From: Epiperipatus broadwayi
Lineage: Eukaryota > Onychophora > Udeonychophora > Euonychophora > Peripatidae
Reading direction: 5' to 3'
DNA length: 64,000 bases
Assembly (NCBI GenBank): GCA_028023455.1
Contig: JAQFVV010012512.1
Span: 527,413-591,412, forward strand
In this document: in pieces, positions 49,142-62,674 of the stretch
How the letters are laid out: each line of letters begins with the position of its first letter
Position numbering within the stretch: position 1 is the stretch's first letter
Made by a program: the position numbers and the translations under genes
Notes under the pieces: generated by a model
Told to the model about the DNA's origin: nothing
The model's database searches: none
The model's input: the letters and a program-made list of their open reading frames with translations, nothing else

Positions 49142-49316
49142 TACTAGCTTATTTGAATATTTGTATTTGCATATTTTATTATACATTTTATGAAGGCTAT
49201 GAATATGAGGCATGGATCCTCGAAAACGTTAAGCCGATAAACTTTAATACTAATTAATATCTTCTCTAATTAACAATTATATATTTTACATATAGTGAGA
49301 AGTTAAGCTATATTTA

Positions 49317-49329
49317 CTACATAGGTATT
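49317..49329. repeat. 13-bp direct repeat, right (target duplication)
   Basis: Second copy of ctacataggtatt. About 40 bp between the aligned arm end and this repeat belongs to the right copy only. Confidence 0.7.
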
Positions 49330-50100
49330 ATAAATAAATATAACTTTTATTTTAATGATATTAAAATTGAACCTTTTTATTTGAGACTTTAAAAAAAGCA
49401 GTGAAATTGAAGTAATGAGTGACTTGATTAACCTTACTACAAACCTTTTTTGTTAAAAATTAACTTATAAATATTTGGTAATATTTCTGTTTTATAATAA
49501 TAAAATTTAAACATTTTTAAGATACTAAAAATATTTCAAAAGCATTTTAAAATCTACTTTTTTATCTTTAAAAGTTTTAAAAATAATTTTGATGTATAAA
49601 CAATTAATTGAAAATGTCTATTAACATATCGATTGGCATGGTATTGAAAATAAGAAAGATACTATGACAAAAAAATATGTACAACATGATTTTATATTTT
49701 TATTAGTTGTCCAATAATCACAATCTAAAAATAGGTAGAATACGAAACAACTCATTAAACCAAGACTAAACTTCCAAGGGTTGTATAAACATCTTATTGG
49801 ATATTAGCCTGATTTCTATCTTTCATCTTGACTAAAATATTTAGAAAAAAAGAAGGAATTTTTTTGGACTGTTACATTAAAAATCAAATTGGAAAAGTTA
49901 TAATCATTGTGACTTTAATGGAACAAACAAAACATAAGTTCTATTTATTAGGATTATTCAAGGTAAAGAATATATTAAGATTCAGTACGTTGCAGTGAAT
50001 AACAAAAAAAAAAAAAAACAGAAGTGCTCTAATAAGTATTTTTTGGTTTGGTTTATGGAATAGATGAGAAAAACATTATTGTTAAACATTAATTTAGCAA
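49330..50100. other. Intergenic DNA
   Basis: AT-rich sequence, no gene or repeat recognised except a 14-base A-tract near 50,007. Confidence 0.5.
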
Positions 50101-50102
50101 AA

Positions 50103-50626
<524 letters not shown>

Positions 50627-50629
50627 GTG

Positions 50630-52790
50630 TAAAAGAAAGAAGAATACCTGTATTATATTATTTGAGTTTATATAACACTAAGAATTTAGCGATGGATTCT
50701 TACATTAATAAGTTGCATAATAAAATGTAATTTATCGGCTTTTAAATATTGTTTAATAATTTATGACTTAAAGAAATTTAATAACCATCACTTTAACTAC
50801 TTTTATTTTTAAATCATTTATTTATGTTTTAAATGTTTTGAAATATATTTTAGAGCTTCTCACTAAAATAGTAATAAATAATAATATGAATATCTCTCAC
50901 CTGGGTATTTTAAATTTTAATTTTTTCATTAGATCATTACAAGATTATTTGGAAGTCTTTTTTTTTACAGAAAGAGAAAGTGTATTTTGTAACTATGGGA
51001 TATGCTAACTATTTTAACTAAGGCAAAACTATAGAAGTCTATTTATGGACAAGAAAAGATAAGCAATATAAATAGAAATATATTTACAGATATAGTAAAT
51101 GAAATAATTTTTGACAGGCTATTGACTATATATCCAAACAATGATTAACTGCAGTAAAAATTTTACCTAATCAATTAACCAAAGTAATACCTATAACTTT
51201 TTACAAAACAAGCATTTTTATTTAATATGAAGCGAGGTAAATTAAATAATATCAAATTGTGTGTGTGTTTGATAAATAAAAAGATAGAAAATATCTTATA
51301 GAATTGGAAATTGTTTAGAAATCTAAATAATAATTCACTCCAACATTTCAAACAATTAGATATTTCTTCAAGAACTATTTATTATACCTTATTTTATGTC
51401 CATATAATACAAATGTATTGTAAAAGTGCTATGACAATATGCTATTAGTATTAGAAAAAGAAGCTTCACTATATTTTATCACCAGAGAAATGTAAAACCT
51501 ATATTAAATAAAATATTTTGTAAACAAACAGAAAAATAAAATGATTAAAACAAATAAATATCCATAAAACAATTTAGTGATTATAATATTCACAAAGGAA
51601 AGCTAAAAAGATTTAGAAATAGTTTCAACAGTTTCAAATAAAAACAATAAAAATAAATTCTATAAAGTAATTTTTAGTAAAATTACATAAATATATAATA
51701 ACGCTAGAAAATCATAATTTAGTAGTAAGAAAAATAATTATTCTGATTTTGTTTATTAAAATTAATAAAGTGCATATATTGTGTCAAATTTATTATAGAA
51801 TTAAACATTAAAAGGATTTTTTTTTAATAAAAATAAATTTATAACTAGAAATATACTCCAATCCATAAATCCGAAATTAAAAAATAATAATTAAATGTTT
51901 TAAATGAAGGCATGAGAGGTAGAAAATTAATTTACAGCAAAAAAAATGGAATGAAGATTAAAGACTGAATGTGAAAAAACGTTTGACATATTTAAAAACA
52001 AATAAACTAAATAAGTGACAGCACATGAAAACTAAAAAGGATCATAGATTAAATAAACAATAAATGGTCAAGTGGCTGAACTTTCTTTTAAAATCACCAG
52101 TATACACTCTTTGTTACAGTCTTTAACTCAATTTTTAAAAAAAAAAAATGGATCTCTACCAATTAATAAAAAATAAAATAAATTAATATTTTAAACAATT
52201 GTTTTTTTTTAAGAATATTTCCCAAATGATAATGATGTTAATTAAATTTTCTATATTATCTCCAGTGGTTTGTTTTAAAAAGTGTGTATGGCAGTCTTCC
52301 TTAGATTATATAATAATATGTTTTTAGTATCCATCATCCATCAGTCTATCTATCTATCAATTTTATGATCTACTTACATTTTATAAATCTGTCTGCCTAT
52401 TTATCTATATATTCATTTTATCTATCCATGTTTATATATATATTGTAACAATGTGGAATTAGTGTTAGGTCATTATATGTTCCCTTTTCTTTTCCTTCCT
52501 CTGCCAACACAAAGATATTATTACCACACTATTTTACAATTTGAAATGCACATTTGTATAGGAATTGAAATTTTTTGTAAATATTTTTTTCATGAGAACT
52601 TATGCAATTAGCTCATATCAATACTTGATCCTTTTCTGAAGAAGTGTATTATGCCATATTGCTACAAATACAATAGCTATGCTTTCAGTGCTGATGTTGG
52701 ACAGATGATGTTCTTATAGATGTAGGGATATGGTGTTTATGATTTCTCCAAGGATTTATTTTGGCATTGAACCTACCTAAGATTTAAATG
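50630..52790. other. AT-rich intergenic DNA
   Basis: No gene seen. A degenerate TCTA-type repeat occurs at about 52,330-52,440, ending in (TA)n. Confidence 0.55.
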
Positions 52791-52796
52791 TTTTTT

Positions 52797-53101
52797 TCAA
52801 ATAAGCCCCCCACAGTAGCAGGGACTTTCTATCAGTAGAATATGTGTCATCAGTTGGGGTCTACAAGACTCATAAACTAAATGAGCAAGATATTCTTCTT
52901 GGTCAACCATGCCTTTGGTCATTTTTCTCAATGTACCCTCTGGATCATAAGTTGCATAAAACTGAGATAGATTTGATGGTGCTGATACTGAATTGCAAAC
53001 ATGTATTCTGTGATGAGGTTTTCTGTGGATCATGGTTCTGGGAGCAAGTATGCACATATTATGCCAATAGTCACCCTGTCTCCAGAAATACAATTATATA
53101 A
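52797..53101. other. Patch open on both strands, function unknown
   Basis: This less AT-rich patch is open on the minus strand (98 codons, 53,093-52,797, including EGTLRKMTKGMVDQEEYLAH and a final SPCYCGG) and on the plus strand (85 codons, 52,844-53,101). The minus-strand version looks more protein-like but I recognise no family. It may be a fragment of an exon or of an old transposon. I make no functional call. Confidence 0.25.
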
Positions 53102-53109
53102 ATAATGAG

Positions 53110-54040
53110 GCTGTTACTTATGACCACATACCTCAACATCACTTAATAAATTATATCCCAGGTTGCAAGTCTATGGAAATGTTAATGCACAGATATGCAT
53201 GATTAAGAAAACTTTTTGTTGTATTAAAATAAAATTGGATGAGTCAAACTAAAACAACATGAGATGGGTTTAACACAGTTTCATTTTCCATATAATATCA
53301 TGGTAATGTATCCAGTTGGATACATGACCACATTAAAATAATTTGATAATTGACAGCATGTTTGTCAGGTTTACTTTAGGGTTCTTTAAATAATTGGTGA
53401 AATAATATTTAATTTTCTCATGCATATTATTTTTAATGCGACTTCATTTTTCTAAGTATTTTAAGTCCCAAAAAGAAAATATGAAAATTTTCAAACATTA
53501 AATTTGTTAAATAATAATGTGATTTTAATTTTGGAATATGTTAATAAGTTATAAATGATTGTAGTGGGGAGAGAAATTTATGAAATTATGTAAACATTTT
53601 TTTTCTTTCTCACTTTTCAGTAATTATAATTAATTAATAGTTTTAATTTAAACCACAGAAATATACTAAAGATAAACAAAATAGGATTATAATCCTCTTG
53701 TAAATTTTATTTATAATTAGAGTTGTTTTTCTTTTTTCTCTATCTCTCTTCAATGCAAATAATTGAATCAGTCAAATTACCTAATTATTTTGTTTTCTTT
53801 TTGAAAGTATTTTTTAACTTAAAAAGAAATACCAACAATTTTATGATGTTAATTTAAATTCTTCACTTGCTTTTCAATGTCTATAATTAATAAGGGAAAT
53901 AGTTGAACACTGGTATTTGTAAAAATTTACTTCATTTGTTGTAATTAATAATACACTGATGCATTGCAGTGAAACTTTTTATGTAATAATTTATAGGCTT
54001 TTTTTTTATATATTCTAATTTGCAGACTTAGCACTTTCAG
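53110..54040. other. Intergenic DNA
   Basis: AT-rich, no feature recognised. Confidence 0.5.
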
Positions 54041-54113
54041 AGTCTTTGTTGCTCCATATTCATAGTTTTTTTCAGATTATTAATGTTATATGCAAATGTA
54101 TGCAAATTGCCTC

Positions 54114-54515
54114 CTATATTATCCATTTTTTGGAAATGGCAAAACAAGTATCTCTTCTATTTATTGATTTGGCATTGCTGGTGATGAAACAAGCTTCCTT
54201 AATTTTTTTATTGATATCATTTTTTTCCATGCATAAAATGGCAGCCTTGGAGGGCTCAAATCTGTGGTTGAGCTCTTGCTGATAGTCAGCAAATATAGAG
54301 CTGTTTTCGGTTTTGGTTAATGCTCTTGTATATGTGTAATTGTGCTGAGCCAATCTATTGCCAACTGTGGCATGAGTTTTTCCATAATAAACCGAATCAC
54401 ACCCCATTTGAGGGCACATAATTCTATATACCACCTGGGAAGTTTCTTCAATATTTGTTTTATCTTTGTTAAAAAATATCAGGATAGAAACAGATTGTGA
54501 TTGGCTTGTAAGCAA
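54114..54515 (-). pseudogene. Penelope-like GIY-YIG endonuclease, single copy
   Basis: A 133-codon frame on the minus strand reads VVYRIMCPQMGCDSVYYGKT, then VGNRLAQHNYTYTRA, and ends KKIKEACFITSNAKSINRRD, then AISKKWII. This is the complete GIY-YIG block of a Penelope element, related to but distinct from the 46.9-49.3 kb family: the same CPQ.GC..(V/I)YYG.T and ISKKW signatures are shared. No RT is readable upstream (54,516-55,100), although purine/pyrimidine bias there suggests decayed coding. Unlike the other copies it has no inverted partner. Confidence 0.75.
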
Positions 54516-54539
54516 GATTGATTTAGAAAAAATAATGTG

Positions 54540-57100
54540 GGTGTGACTAAGTCAGAAGACCCAAATGACTGGTAAGAAGAATGATTCCTAACTTAGTTGT
54601 TGAAAAGAGAGCAGTAAAATATTAATTCAGCTGCTAAAGAAAAAGACAAGCAGAAGTCTTCACTAAGCTATTGCATAGGATAGCAAGTATTAGATAAGAT
54701 TTTACTATCCTATGAGGTTTGCCATAAAAATCATTTGTACAATAAAAACCATGTGCTAAATTCAGCTAAAAGATAGACATCACCTTCTTTTACGTAACCT
54801 GACTTCACTTAAAAAAATTGATGAAATGTTACCCCTTAAAGTATTCTGCAACATTGTCTTCAACCAAGAGCATGAGTCTCTGTATTAGTTTCACTTGGAA
54901 AATTTACTTAAAAAAATGGATAATTTTTTTGTTATTAACATGGAAATGAAATACTACACATAAGATAAAAGACAAAGTAATTATGCTCATTTTTAAAAAC
55001 CTTGAAGAACAAAACACAATTGGAAAATGTAGAAATTATAATTGGGAAGGATTCCACAGAAAAAAAATAAAACCCTGAATAAAGATATTTTTGTGGGTGC
55101 ACACTATATTTTTAATAACAGAAAAAAAAGATTTTTTATATAAAAATATTTCTTTTTTGCAAGAATTGATAATTTTAAATATTTTCATTAAGTTAATGTG
55201 TTCAAATTGTGAAGCATATTTTTCTTAAAGTCCAATCATTTTTTTCTTCAAAATTATGAAATAGTCTTTCGATAATGTACATTTTTTTAAACATGTTATT
55301 ATCTTTTTATTCTTTTTTTTTACTAAAAACTTAACAAAAGCTTAATTAAGCTAAAGCAACCAATTGTTATCTTTGATTTTGAAAATGCTGTTTTTCCAAA
55401 TCTTAGTTACATTTAAAAAAATAACTTAATTAATCCAAAGTTAATTTATGAATAGAAACCCATTGGTTGATTAAAATTTTTATGAAAACATATTTTTTGA
55501 TGAAATGAATGTCTAAAATTTCATACTATCACATCATTTTTTGTTTATTATTTATCAATTAGTTATTAGATAATGATTTAAATATATATATTTTTCATCT
55601 CTATTCTTTTCAATTCCTGTTTCATAAATTGCAGTGGGTGTGACTTTATTTTATGGCAGATTAATGTTCTAGGATATTTTAATGATGTCAATAAAACTAT
55701 TTATTTATAACAAAGTAATCATAAGAGTTATTTGAAGTGGTTTATAATAAGCTGCTTTATTTATTTATCTCCTCACAGTAATAGTTTATAAAGTTTTTGC
55801 TTTATGAGCTACACTTGTGCATACCATTTATATTAAGTAGGGATTTATGTTCAGTGTTATGGATATATAGTTGATGATGATTTCATTACTTCTCTAATTT
55901 TGGAGTGGCAAAAAGAGATATTCTTTAAAGCCTATGCATTGCATTTCATTTTATTTACACTTTAGAAATTTAGTATATCATTGCTCAGTGCATTAATGGT
56001 ATTAAGTGGCCAGAGCATTAATGATAGGGAGGATATTTTTAGTAAATCACCATTATTTAACTTATTGATGTATGTAGATAAAGCAGCACCCAAAACTATG
56101 CATTCAGATGATTATTGTTTATATTTTTGTTCTAAGTTTGGCAAGTGGCAAAATAATTATCCTGGTCTATAATGGACCATTTTCAAATACAGTAACAAGA
56201 TTGACTGTCACTTTTTTATTGTTGATCATTCATGATGATGAATAATTATTACTTTTATGTAATTTTGATGAACTGATAGTTAGTTCTGTACTAATCTCTC
56301 ATACTCATTTCTTATGGGTTGCTTATTTGGGGTTGATGATGGTTTTTCATCTCATAATTCAGCCTTATTGTGGTGTAGAAATAGTTACTCTATTGTGGGA
56401 CCTTGGAAACCCAGATTCTTTTTGTATTAAACCCCTATTTTCTGTATAGTTAAAATTGTTTCCCAACTTGTGTTAACATTAATTCCTTACTATTAAAATA
56501 TATACTATGAGTATAAAGAGCTCGAGTTCATGAACAGATATTAGTTGGTAAATAGAATATATCTAATGAAAACAACATTATTGCAAGCACTTAACATTAC
56601 AATCAAAAATGTAATTTACATGTTTTAAAATAAATAACTTTTTTACTAAATTATCCAACTAAAAAGAAAATAAGCAAAGAAGATTGAGAATAAATGATCA
56701 GTCTGTCTCCAGAATATTTATTTCAGTTATCATTCACAAAAAAATATATTGTGGAATTTAGAAAACTAAAGTCAGAAATCTTTCTTAAATATTGGAAATG
56801 AAAAAATAAAAGCCAAAATTTCAAAAGATTTTCCAAACTAAACTGTTAAAATGTTTTCATTTAAAAACTTTGGTTTTAGTGGACTGGCTGTCGCATGCCA
56901 CTTGATGGCTCTGTTGCTGGTCAAAAACCAATAGACATAATGTTACTGGGCTGAATTACAGTTTTGTTATAATTTATTCAAATGCAAATAAATGTAACAC
57001 ATTCACCTGTTCCTTTTTTTATAGGGATTCACATTTTTTTAAAAACTTTTTTTTTAAATGTACATTTACGTTTTTTTGGGAAAACATGAATTTATAAATT
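54540..57100. other. Intergenic DNA, possible decayed Penelope body at its start
   Basis: Up to about 55,100 this may be the eroded upstream part of the minus-strand Penelope copy; beyond that nothing is recognised. A 63-codon frame (55,981-56,172) has no motif. Confidence 0.4.
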
Positions 57101-57109
57101 ATATTTTTA

Positions 57110-57340
57110 ATTACATTATACATGTCAGTGCATAGTGCTAGAATGTGCATGGAGGGTCCAATCATTACTCCAATCCAAATGATTGGCCAAAATATGGACT
57201 TGTCTGATCAAACATTTTTAAATACATTATACATGTCAGTGCGTAGTGCTAGAATGTGCAGGGTGTGGGACTGATGTTTTTGATGATCTGAAGGATCGGC
57301 CAAAACATGCACTACTCTGACCAAACATATATATATATAT
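57110..57340. repeat. 110-bp tandem duplication ending in an AT tract
   Basis: acattatacatgtcagtgca at 57,112 and acattatacatgtcagtgcg at 57,222 start two related units. Each has tagtgctagaatgtgca and, farther on, a tgattggccaaaa / ggatcggccaaaa block and a tctga(t/c)caaaca end. The second unit ends at (AT)n (57,329). The form suggests a retroposon tail or short foldback family. Confidence 0.7.
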
Positions 57341-57578
57341 ATTGTAATGACTACATACAATTGTACTCACACATATATGTATTTATTATTAATATAAAAA
57401 AGGGAAATTAGTTAAAGGGTAAAAGTGAAACAAACAAAGAAATTAAAAGAATTAGGTCATTGATATTTTTCACAAAAAAAGGAGGGGGGATATATAAAAC
57501 TTGTCAAAGGGTTAATAATTGGTTGAGAATTAGTTAAAAGACTGTAAACACACTTTTAGTTTTAATATATATATATAT

Positions 57579-59010
57579 TATAACGTTTTTCGTTTTACTA
57601 GGCCACTATACGCCTCAAATTTATATTTGAGCGTGAGTTGATCAAGCTGTATCAAAAGAAAAAAGAAAGTTGTATTTCTATTCTCAACACAGCTATTTTT
57701 CCTGATCAACTTCGGCCTAGAACTATTACCGAGTACAATCGTGAGCAGAACCAGTTTTTAATTTCTACTTGAGGGCGCCAGAGTCGTTAGACCCACTGAG
57801 ACTGCGTCAAACATATTGTAACTCGTAAACTAAACAGAAAAAAAGTGCTTTTAAACTAATCGGTATTGCATCATACCGTAATGAGAACTATTTTCTCCTT
57901 TTTGATTATTATTCTGGGCTTGTTTAAATACATTGGCATGGTAAATTCCATTTTAAATCCCACTAAACTAATAATAACTTTAATACTAAAAAGAATAATA
58001 ACCATTATTAATAACGCACAATGAAAAGGTTGATAAAAGTATAATCTCTTTTATTCTAACAAACTAAAATATTTATAAGTTAAATTACGAATTAACTAAA
58101 CTGGAAAGTACACACATGCTAATCCAGATAATGAATCGATTAACAAAAACAGTTAGATTAAATGATGAACGCAATTTAATAATATTCCAAGATCTTGTAC
58201 AAAATTCTTTATAAGAAAGTCCCTTGAATGTGAAAGTAAAGTCTATATCAGGATGGTAGTCTAAGCTTAGATAAATAATTGTTTGCAAACTTTTAAGTCA
58301 CTATCAGGAAAATTTATTCTTAACTTACCGGTAAGTTCATGTAGGTTTATGGGATCCCAGATCATGAGAATTTCCATTGGTCTCTCCTGCCGGCGTCTTC
58401 CATTATTGTTCCGTTCTATAGCTGGAGAAAAGGCACGGTTGTAGTGACCCTTTTATTGCAAAAAGCGGTCTTCACAAGTCCCGTTTCCATGCTTGCGTGA
58501 CAGCTTGGTACAGCAAGGGGCATACCTGTGTAGAAGTATATTTCTTGCCACAGGTTATGCTCGTGGAAACCTCCAACTTTCAGAGACGTAACTAGAAGTT
58601 AAAGAGAAGACCCAGATTGAAGTTGTCATCTCCTTTTTATATCGCGCTCCATTTTTGGAACTTCTGCGCACTCTTTTGTCTTTTTATCAGTGTATAAGAT
58701 AATAATCTTATACACTCTCTCTTAAATTTAAGTTACAAAGTTCTCTTTTTTTTTAGCATTATTCTTCCATCTTTAATTAGCTAAAATATTTTTCTTTTAG
58801 CTTATACTTTTGGAATTCTTTTAATTTATCTGGATTAGTAATCTGTATGTCATTTATTCTTTCCAATTAGATAAAAAAAAATAAGAATGACAATTTTAAC
58901 CTTCATTGCACGTTTTAACAAAAATTATACTAATCAAAAAAAAAATCTAAATTTACTTTTTTAGCTTTTACCAAATGCCAATATATTTGTAATGTATATA
59001 AATAAACGTT

Positions 59011-59013
<3 letters not shown>
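57579..59013. repeat. Solo LTR related to the 36.9-40.4 kb element
   Basis: 1,435 bp from TATAACGTTTTTCG to AAACGTTACA, with clear but more distant similarity to the two LTRs. Shared blocks include gtgagttgatcaag, ggtattgcatcataccgtaa, gtttgcaaac, the palindrome aacttaccggtaagtt (58,322), a TTTTATA motif (58,636) and ttttaccaaatgccaatata (58,965). It lies exactly within an (AT)n tract on both sides. No interior or partner LTR is nearby, so it is a solo LTR of a sister subfamily. Confidence 0.8.

Positions 59014-59071
<58 letters not shown>
59014..59071. repeat. AT microsatellite
   Basis: About 56 bp of pure (AT)n directly adjoining the solo LTR end. Confidence 0.95.
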
Positions 59072-59075
<4 letters not shown>

Positions 59076-60554
59076 AAGGTAATAATGAATAAAGGTGAAA
59101 AACAAAAAAAAGCAAAAGAAGGGGAAGGGTGTGTATAACAAAATATGTTTTTTTTTCTCTTTAAAATCACTTATTTGGAAAAAAAAGGTAAATAAAAGAT
59201 ATTAGAAACTTATAGGCAAATAAAAGGTATTAGAAAGTTATGATATTTAAAACATTGTAAAAAGTAAGTTTAAATGTAAATTTTATTAAAATGTGAAACT
59301 TGTACAAAATGTTTATCATAGATCTGTATAAGATAAAAATAAATGTGTGAAAGAACATATTGTTAATTAGTGGCATTCCAGTAAATAATAGCTGGAAAAT
59401 CTATAAATAAGGCAGATCTAGATTATTAATCAGTTGATTTTTGGATTTTCAGTTATCAGATTTGTCTAAAGAACTAAGACGTGAGACTAGCATTTCTGAG
59501 CAATATTAGTGGGCATATGTTTGTTAATTTGTATGGCTAGTGGCCCTAAATGGGTGTGTGCTTGGTAAACCCATCTAAATTCTAACTCACCCATGAGATT
59601 GCCATTATTAACTGTGCTATGCATGAAGAAAAGATTGATTGCTGCTAAAAACAGGAAAGCAAGAAAGGATGAGACTAAAACAATTGCAACGGATCACAGC
59701 AAGGATAACCCAGCCAGCTGAAGTGTCTAATGAAGAATCAAACATCTCTGTCAAAGAAGTAGGTGTTTTTCACAGGATGGTCTATAGAGTTCTGAATGTC
59801 TAATAACCAAGGTAAACATTTTTTTTCTGTCAAACATGCATGCATTGATTTATTTTATATCAAATAGAAATAAACTAGTTTAAAATTGTGCAATATTTAA
59901 AAAAAGAAAAAAAAGAAGAACTATTACTAGAGAAGTTATTTTGTAAGATAAAGAAACAATTACGTTATGCTGAACTTTTGCTAATTAGTTATTCTGCAAT
60001 ATAATTATATTATTTAAATGCTTATAGATTTTTTTGTTATTTAGATATTTGAATTCATTATGCCATCGATATTCATTCCAAAAATAGTTGTCTTGCTTAA
60101 TTCTTTTTTTCACCAAACGAATGAATAACTAGCAAATTAAATGTAGGTTATTAAACTTATGTGGTTAACTTTAGATTTAAATAAGGTAAGTGACAAACAA
60201 ATAAAAAAATTTATTCTAAAGAGAAGAAAAGTGGAATAAACAAAGAAGGAGATGGGGGCTACATACTCATGTATTCTTCTGTTGCTGTGATAATTTTTGA
60301 AAAAAATTATAAATATTTCAGGTGCTGGATGTCTAATGAAGCATTTCTTATGAATAATTTTGTCCAGCAGCCGAGGGGCATCTGACCGGGAAATATAATG
60401 TTGGAATAATATGTGCATACTTTTTCAGTGTTCGGTAAGGAATATAGACCTAAAAGCTAATTAGGTTTGTATTTGCTTCTTGGTGGGTGTAAAAGTAAGT
60501 ATAATCAACCTCATTTCAAATGCTAAACTGTTTACGAATGTACAAACTGTTACA

Positions 60555-60588
<34 letters not shown>

Positions 60589-60880
60589 TAAAAGCATTCA
60601 TAATAACATTTTGAAAACTATTTTACACAAAAGTTACAAAACAATATTATTTAATAAAATGTAAGAATTACATTTTAAAATAACCACCTGATCAAATCAA
60701 GCTAATGCTTTTAAAAGCAATGACAAACCATAGTCTTGTAGCTGTTTTTGCACAAAAAACATTTTTCGCATGGATTCTGTAAAATGGTGCTGGGACATAC
60801 AATTTTGCAATTCATTTACCTTAAAAAGGTCTGTGCTAAATCATGGCAATGGGCTTTCAATTATTACTATCTAAAACTAC
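59072..60880. other. Intergenic DNA
   Basis: No gene is recognised. A 93-codon minus-strand frame (60,418-60,137) has no motif. Compound (AT)n(GT)n lies at about 60,553-60,589. Confidence 0.5.
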
Positions 60881-61040
60881 ATCAGGTTGTGTGAAAAGTC
60901 ATTACTTCGAATGCACATGAATAGAGTTATGACTACATGAATTCTATAGACCCTCATATCATACCATAGCCATCTGTGAAGTATGAGCTATTTGCATAGT
61001 ACCGCAAAGAACAAAAGTGGGCTGTAATATGTGTGTCTTA
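60880..61040. mobile_element. Possible mariner remnant
   Basis: atcaggttgtgtgaaaagtc followed by attacttcgaat resembles mariner terminal repeats (aggttg..tgaaaagt.atttcg). The next 120 bp are less AT-rich. No second end or transposase is visible. Confidence 0.3.
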
Positions 61041-61763
61041 TGCCTGCTTAATGGCTAATATGAACAGAACTGTTTTACAAGCCATGTAAATGGTATATTT
61101 TTTGTGTTTTTGCATGAAATCAGCAACATGAAGCAGCATGCAGCAACTAATTCTCGAGTACCAAAACTTTTACTTACAAATAAAAATAGTGTTTTAATAA
61201 CTTTGATTTGTTGGAAGATAATATTTAAAATTCATATCTACTATTTTATAATAGAATATGCACATATGTATGTATTTATTTGATTTACATATATTTTCAA
61301 TGTTGAATTAATTCCAGATTTGTGAGAATATAATAATAATGACATACGGATTTAATAAATTTATTATTAACAAATAAAATATCATTATATTATAAATCCC
61401 TGTGCACTACATTTATATGCATACCCATATATATATAAAATCAGTCATTACATAGGTCTTGTTAAACTGAATTGAATATTTTATTAACTTATAAACATTT
61501 ATATATTAATTTTACATTATTATACAGATACATATATGTGTGTCATGCAAAATTAAAATTAAATATCTGTAAATTGCAATGTTATATTTTCTATTAGTTT
61601 TAATCAAAACAGAATGATGCATTTATATTTATAAAGTACTTAATAGATCATGAATTTGATTCTATTGTCATTGTTTTTTAAAATATTATATGTTGGTATT
61701 ATTTTTTGTTTACAATAACACTTCCTAGAATCCTTGCTTCCCAATCTAGTCCAAACAAAAATG

Positions 61764-61794
<31 letters not shown>

Positions 61795-61885
61795 TAAACA
61801 ACAAAAGACTTATAAATCCAATAAATAATATTATATTTCAACCAGAGGACTGGTTTTCATCAGAAAGAAATATATATATATATGT
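61764..61885. repeat. AT tracts enclosing a hammerhead-like stem
   Basis: (AT)n at 61,764-61,791 and 61,870-61,884 flank a segment whose minus strand reads CTGATGA, then an AACCAG/CTGGTT stem with a 4-base loop, then GAAA (61,863 down to 61,836). This is the conserved core layout of a hammerhead ribozyme, with one extra A before the stem. Confidence 0.45.
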
Positions 61886-62239
61886 TGATATGAAGATTTT
61901 CATGGGTTGCATATATAAAAGAGATATTTTGTGGGTTCATCCGTGTTAAAAAATTTAAATATTGATATACCAACATTTCAACTTGATCACACAAGTTATC
62001 CACTAAGTGATTAAAGGTAGAAGAATGGTTGTAGAAGTGTTACAATCACTGATTTAAAAAAAATGTTAAAGTTCCATGAATAGCAAAAATGTTAAATTAA
62101 GAATGTTTTTAAAAAAATCTTTCCAAATAGTTTGCATGTATCATCTTGTTTATTGATATGATCTGGCCTTTTAATTATCTCAATGGCTTCTCTAATTTTG
62201 CACTGGTAAATATTATCACATCTGGATATGATACTGGTA

Positions 62240-62655
62240 CTAGAAAATATCAATTCTATGACCTGAATCTATAGTATGGAGTGAGAGTGATGATGATGAT
62301 GAGCATTGTTTAACTGCATTAGCATGCTCATCTCTCCTATCACTGATGCGATAATTACTCGCACCTATGTAAGAAACTTTACAATTTTCATATAAGATTT
62401 GATATACACTATGAACTTCAAGATGGATTGAATCCTTAGGCTTGGTTGTTATATTGCTGATATTTTTATGAGTAGAAAGCGGTGTATCTATATTATAGTG
62501 TTTTAATATACATCCAATACTGTCTGTCATTCTTTTTACATATGGAACACAAATCCTAATAGCTGATTGATCATCTTTTTGTTTCACATTTTGTCTATTT
62601 TGGGCTTGAAATAAGGCTTGTTTTATAAATTTATAATTATAACTATTTGCTAATA
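62240..62655 (-). pseudogene. Penelope endonuclease fragment, left arm
   Basis: The frame reads KDDQSAIRICVPYVKRMTDS, IGCILKHYNIDTPLSTHKNI, then KPKDSIHLEVHSVYQILYEN, CKVSYIGASNYRISDRRDEH. The VYQI...C..SYIG block is the GIY and YIG pair, and DRRDEH holds the conserved arginine and histidine. The linker before it, with the KDSI block, is typical of the RT-endonuclease connector. The frame ends 20 residues past the SSSS run without the catalytic glutamate. Confidence 0.75.
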
Positions 62656-62674
62656 AAAGTGTTTTTATTAACAA

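Larger units (their letters stand above)
46862..49316. mobile_element. Head-to-head Penelope-like retroelement pair
   Basis: Two 5'-truncated copies of one Penelope-like element face away from each other: left arm 46,862 to about 48,130 (minus) and right arm from about 48,127 to about 49,280 (plus), strongly alike. Each encodes the end of the RT domain with its YVDD box, then a linker and a GIY-YIG endonuclease, the domain order of Penelope elements. The copies share the 3' terminal sequence starting cctcgaaaacgttaagccg. They meet at a gatgga microhomology, where the left copy extends about 140 bp farther 5'. One 13-bp direct repeat flanks the pair, so it probably arose in one insertion. Confidence 0.85.

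Noticed and set aside
52797-53101. Possible exon of a host gene
   Set aside because: Both strands are open and no family, splice pattern or neighbouring exon could be recognised; kept only as an unknown patch.
58930-59115. Frame with an alternating Ile-Tyr run (also at 63,276-63,473 and 61,734-61,949)
   Set aside because: Each is an (AT)n tract in frame and not a protein.
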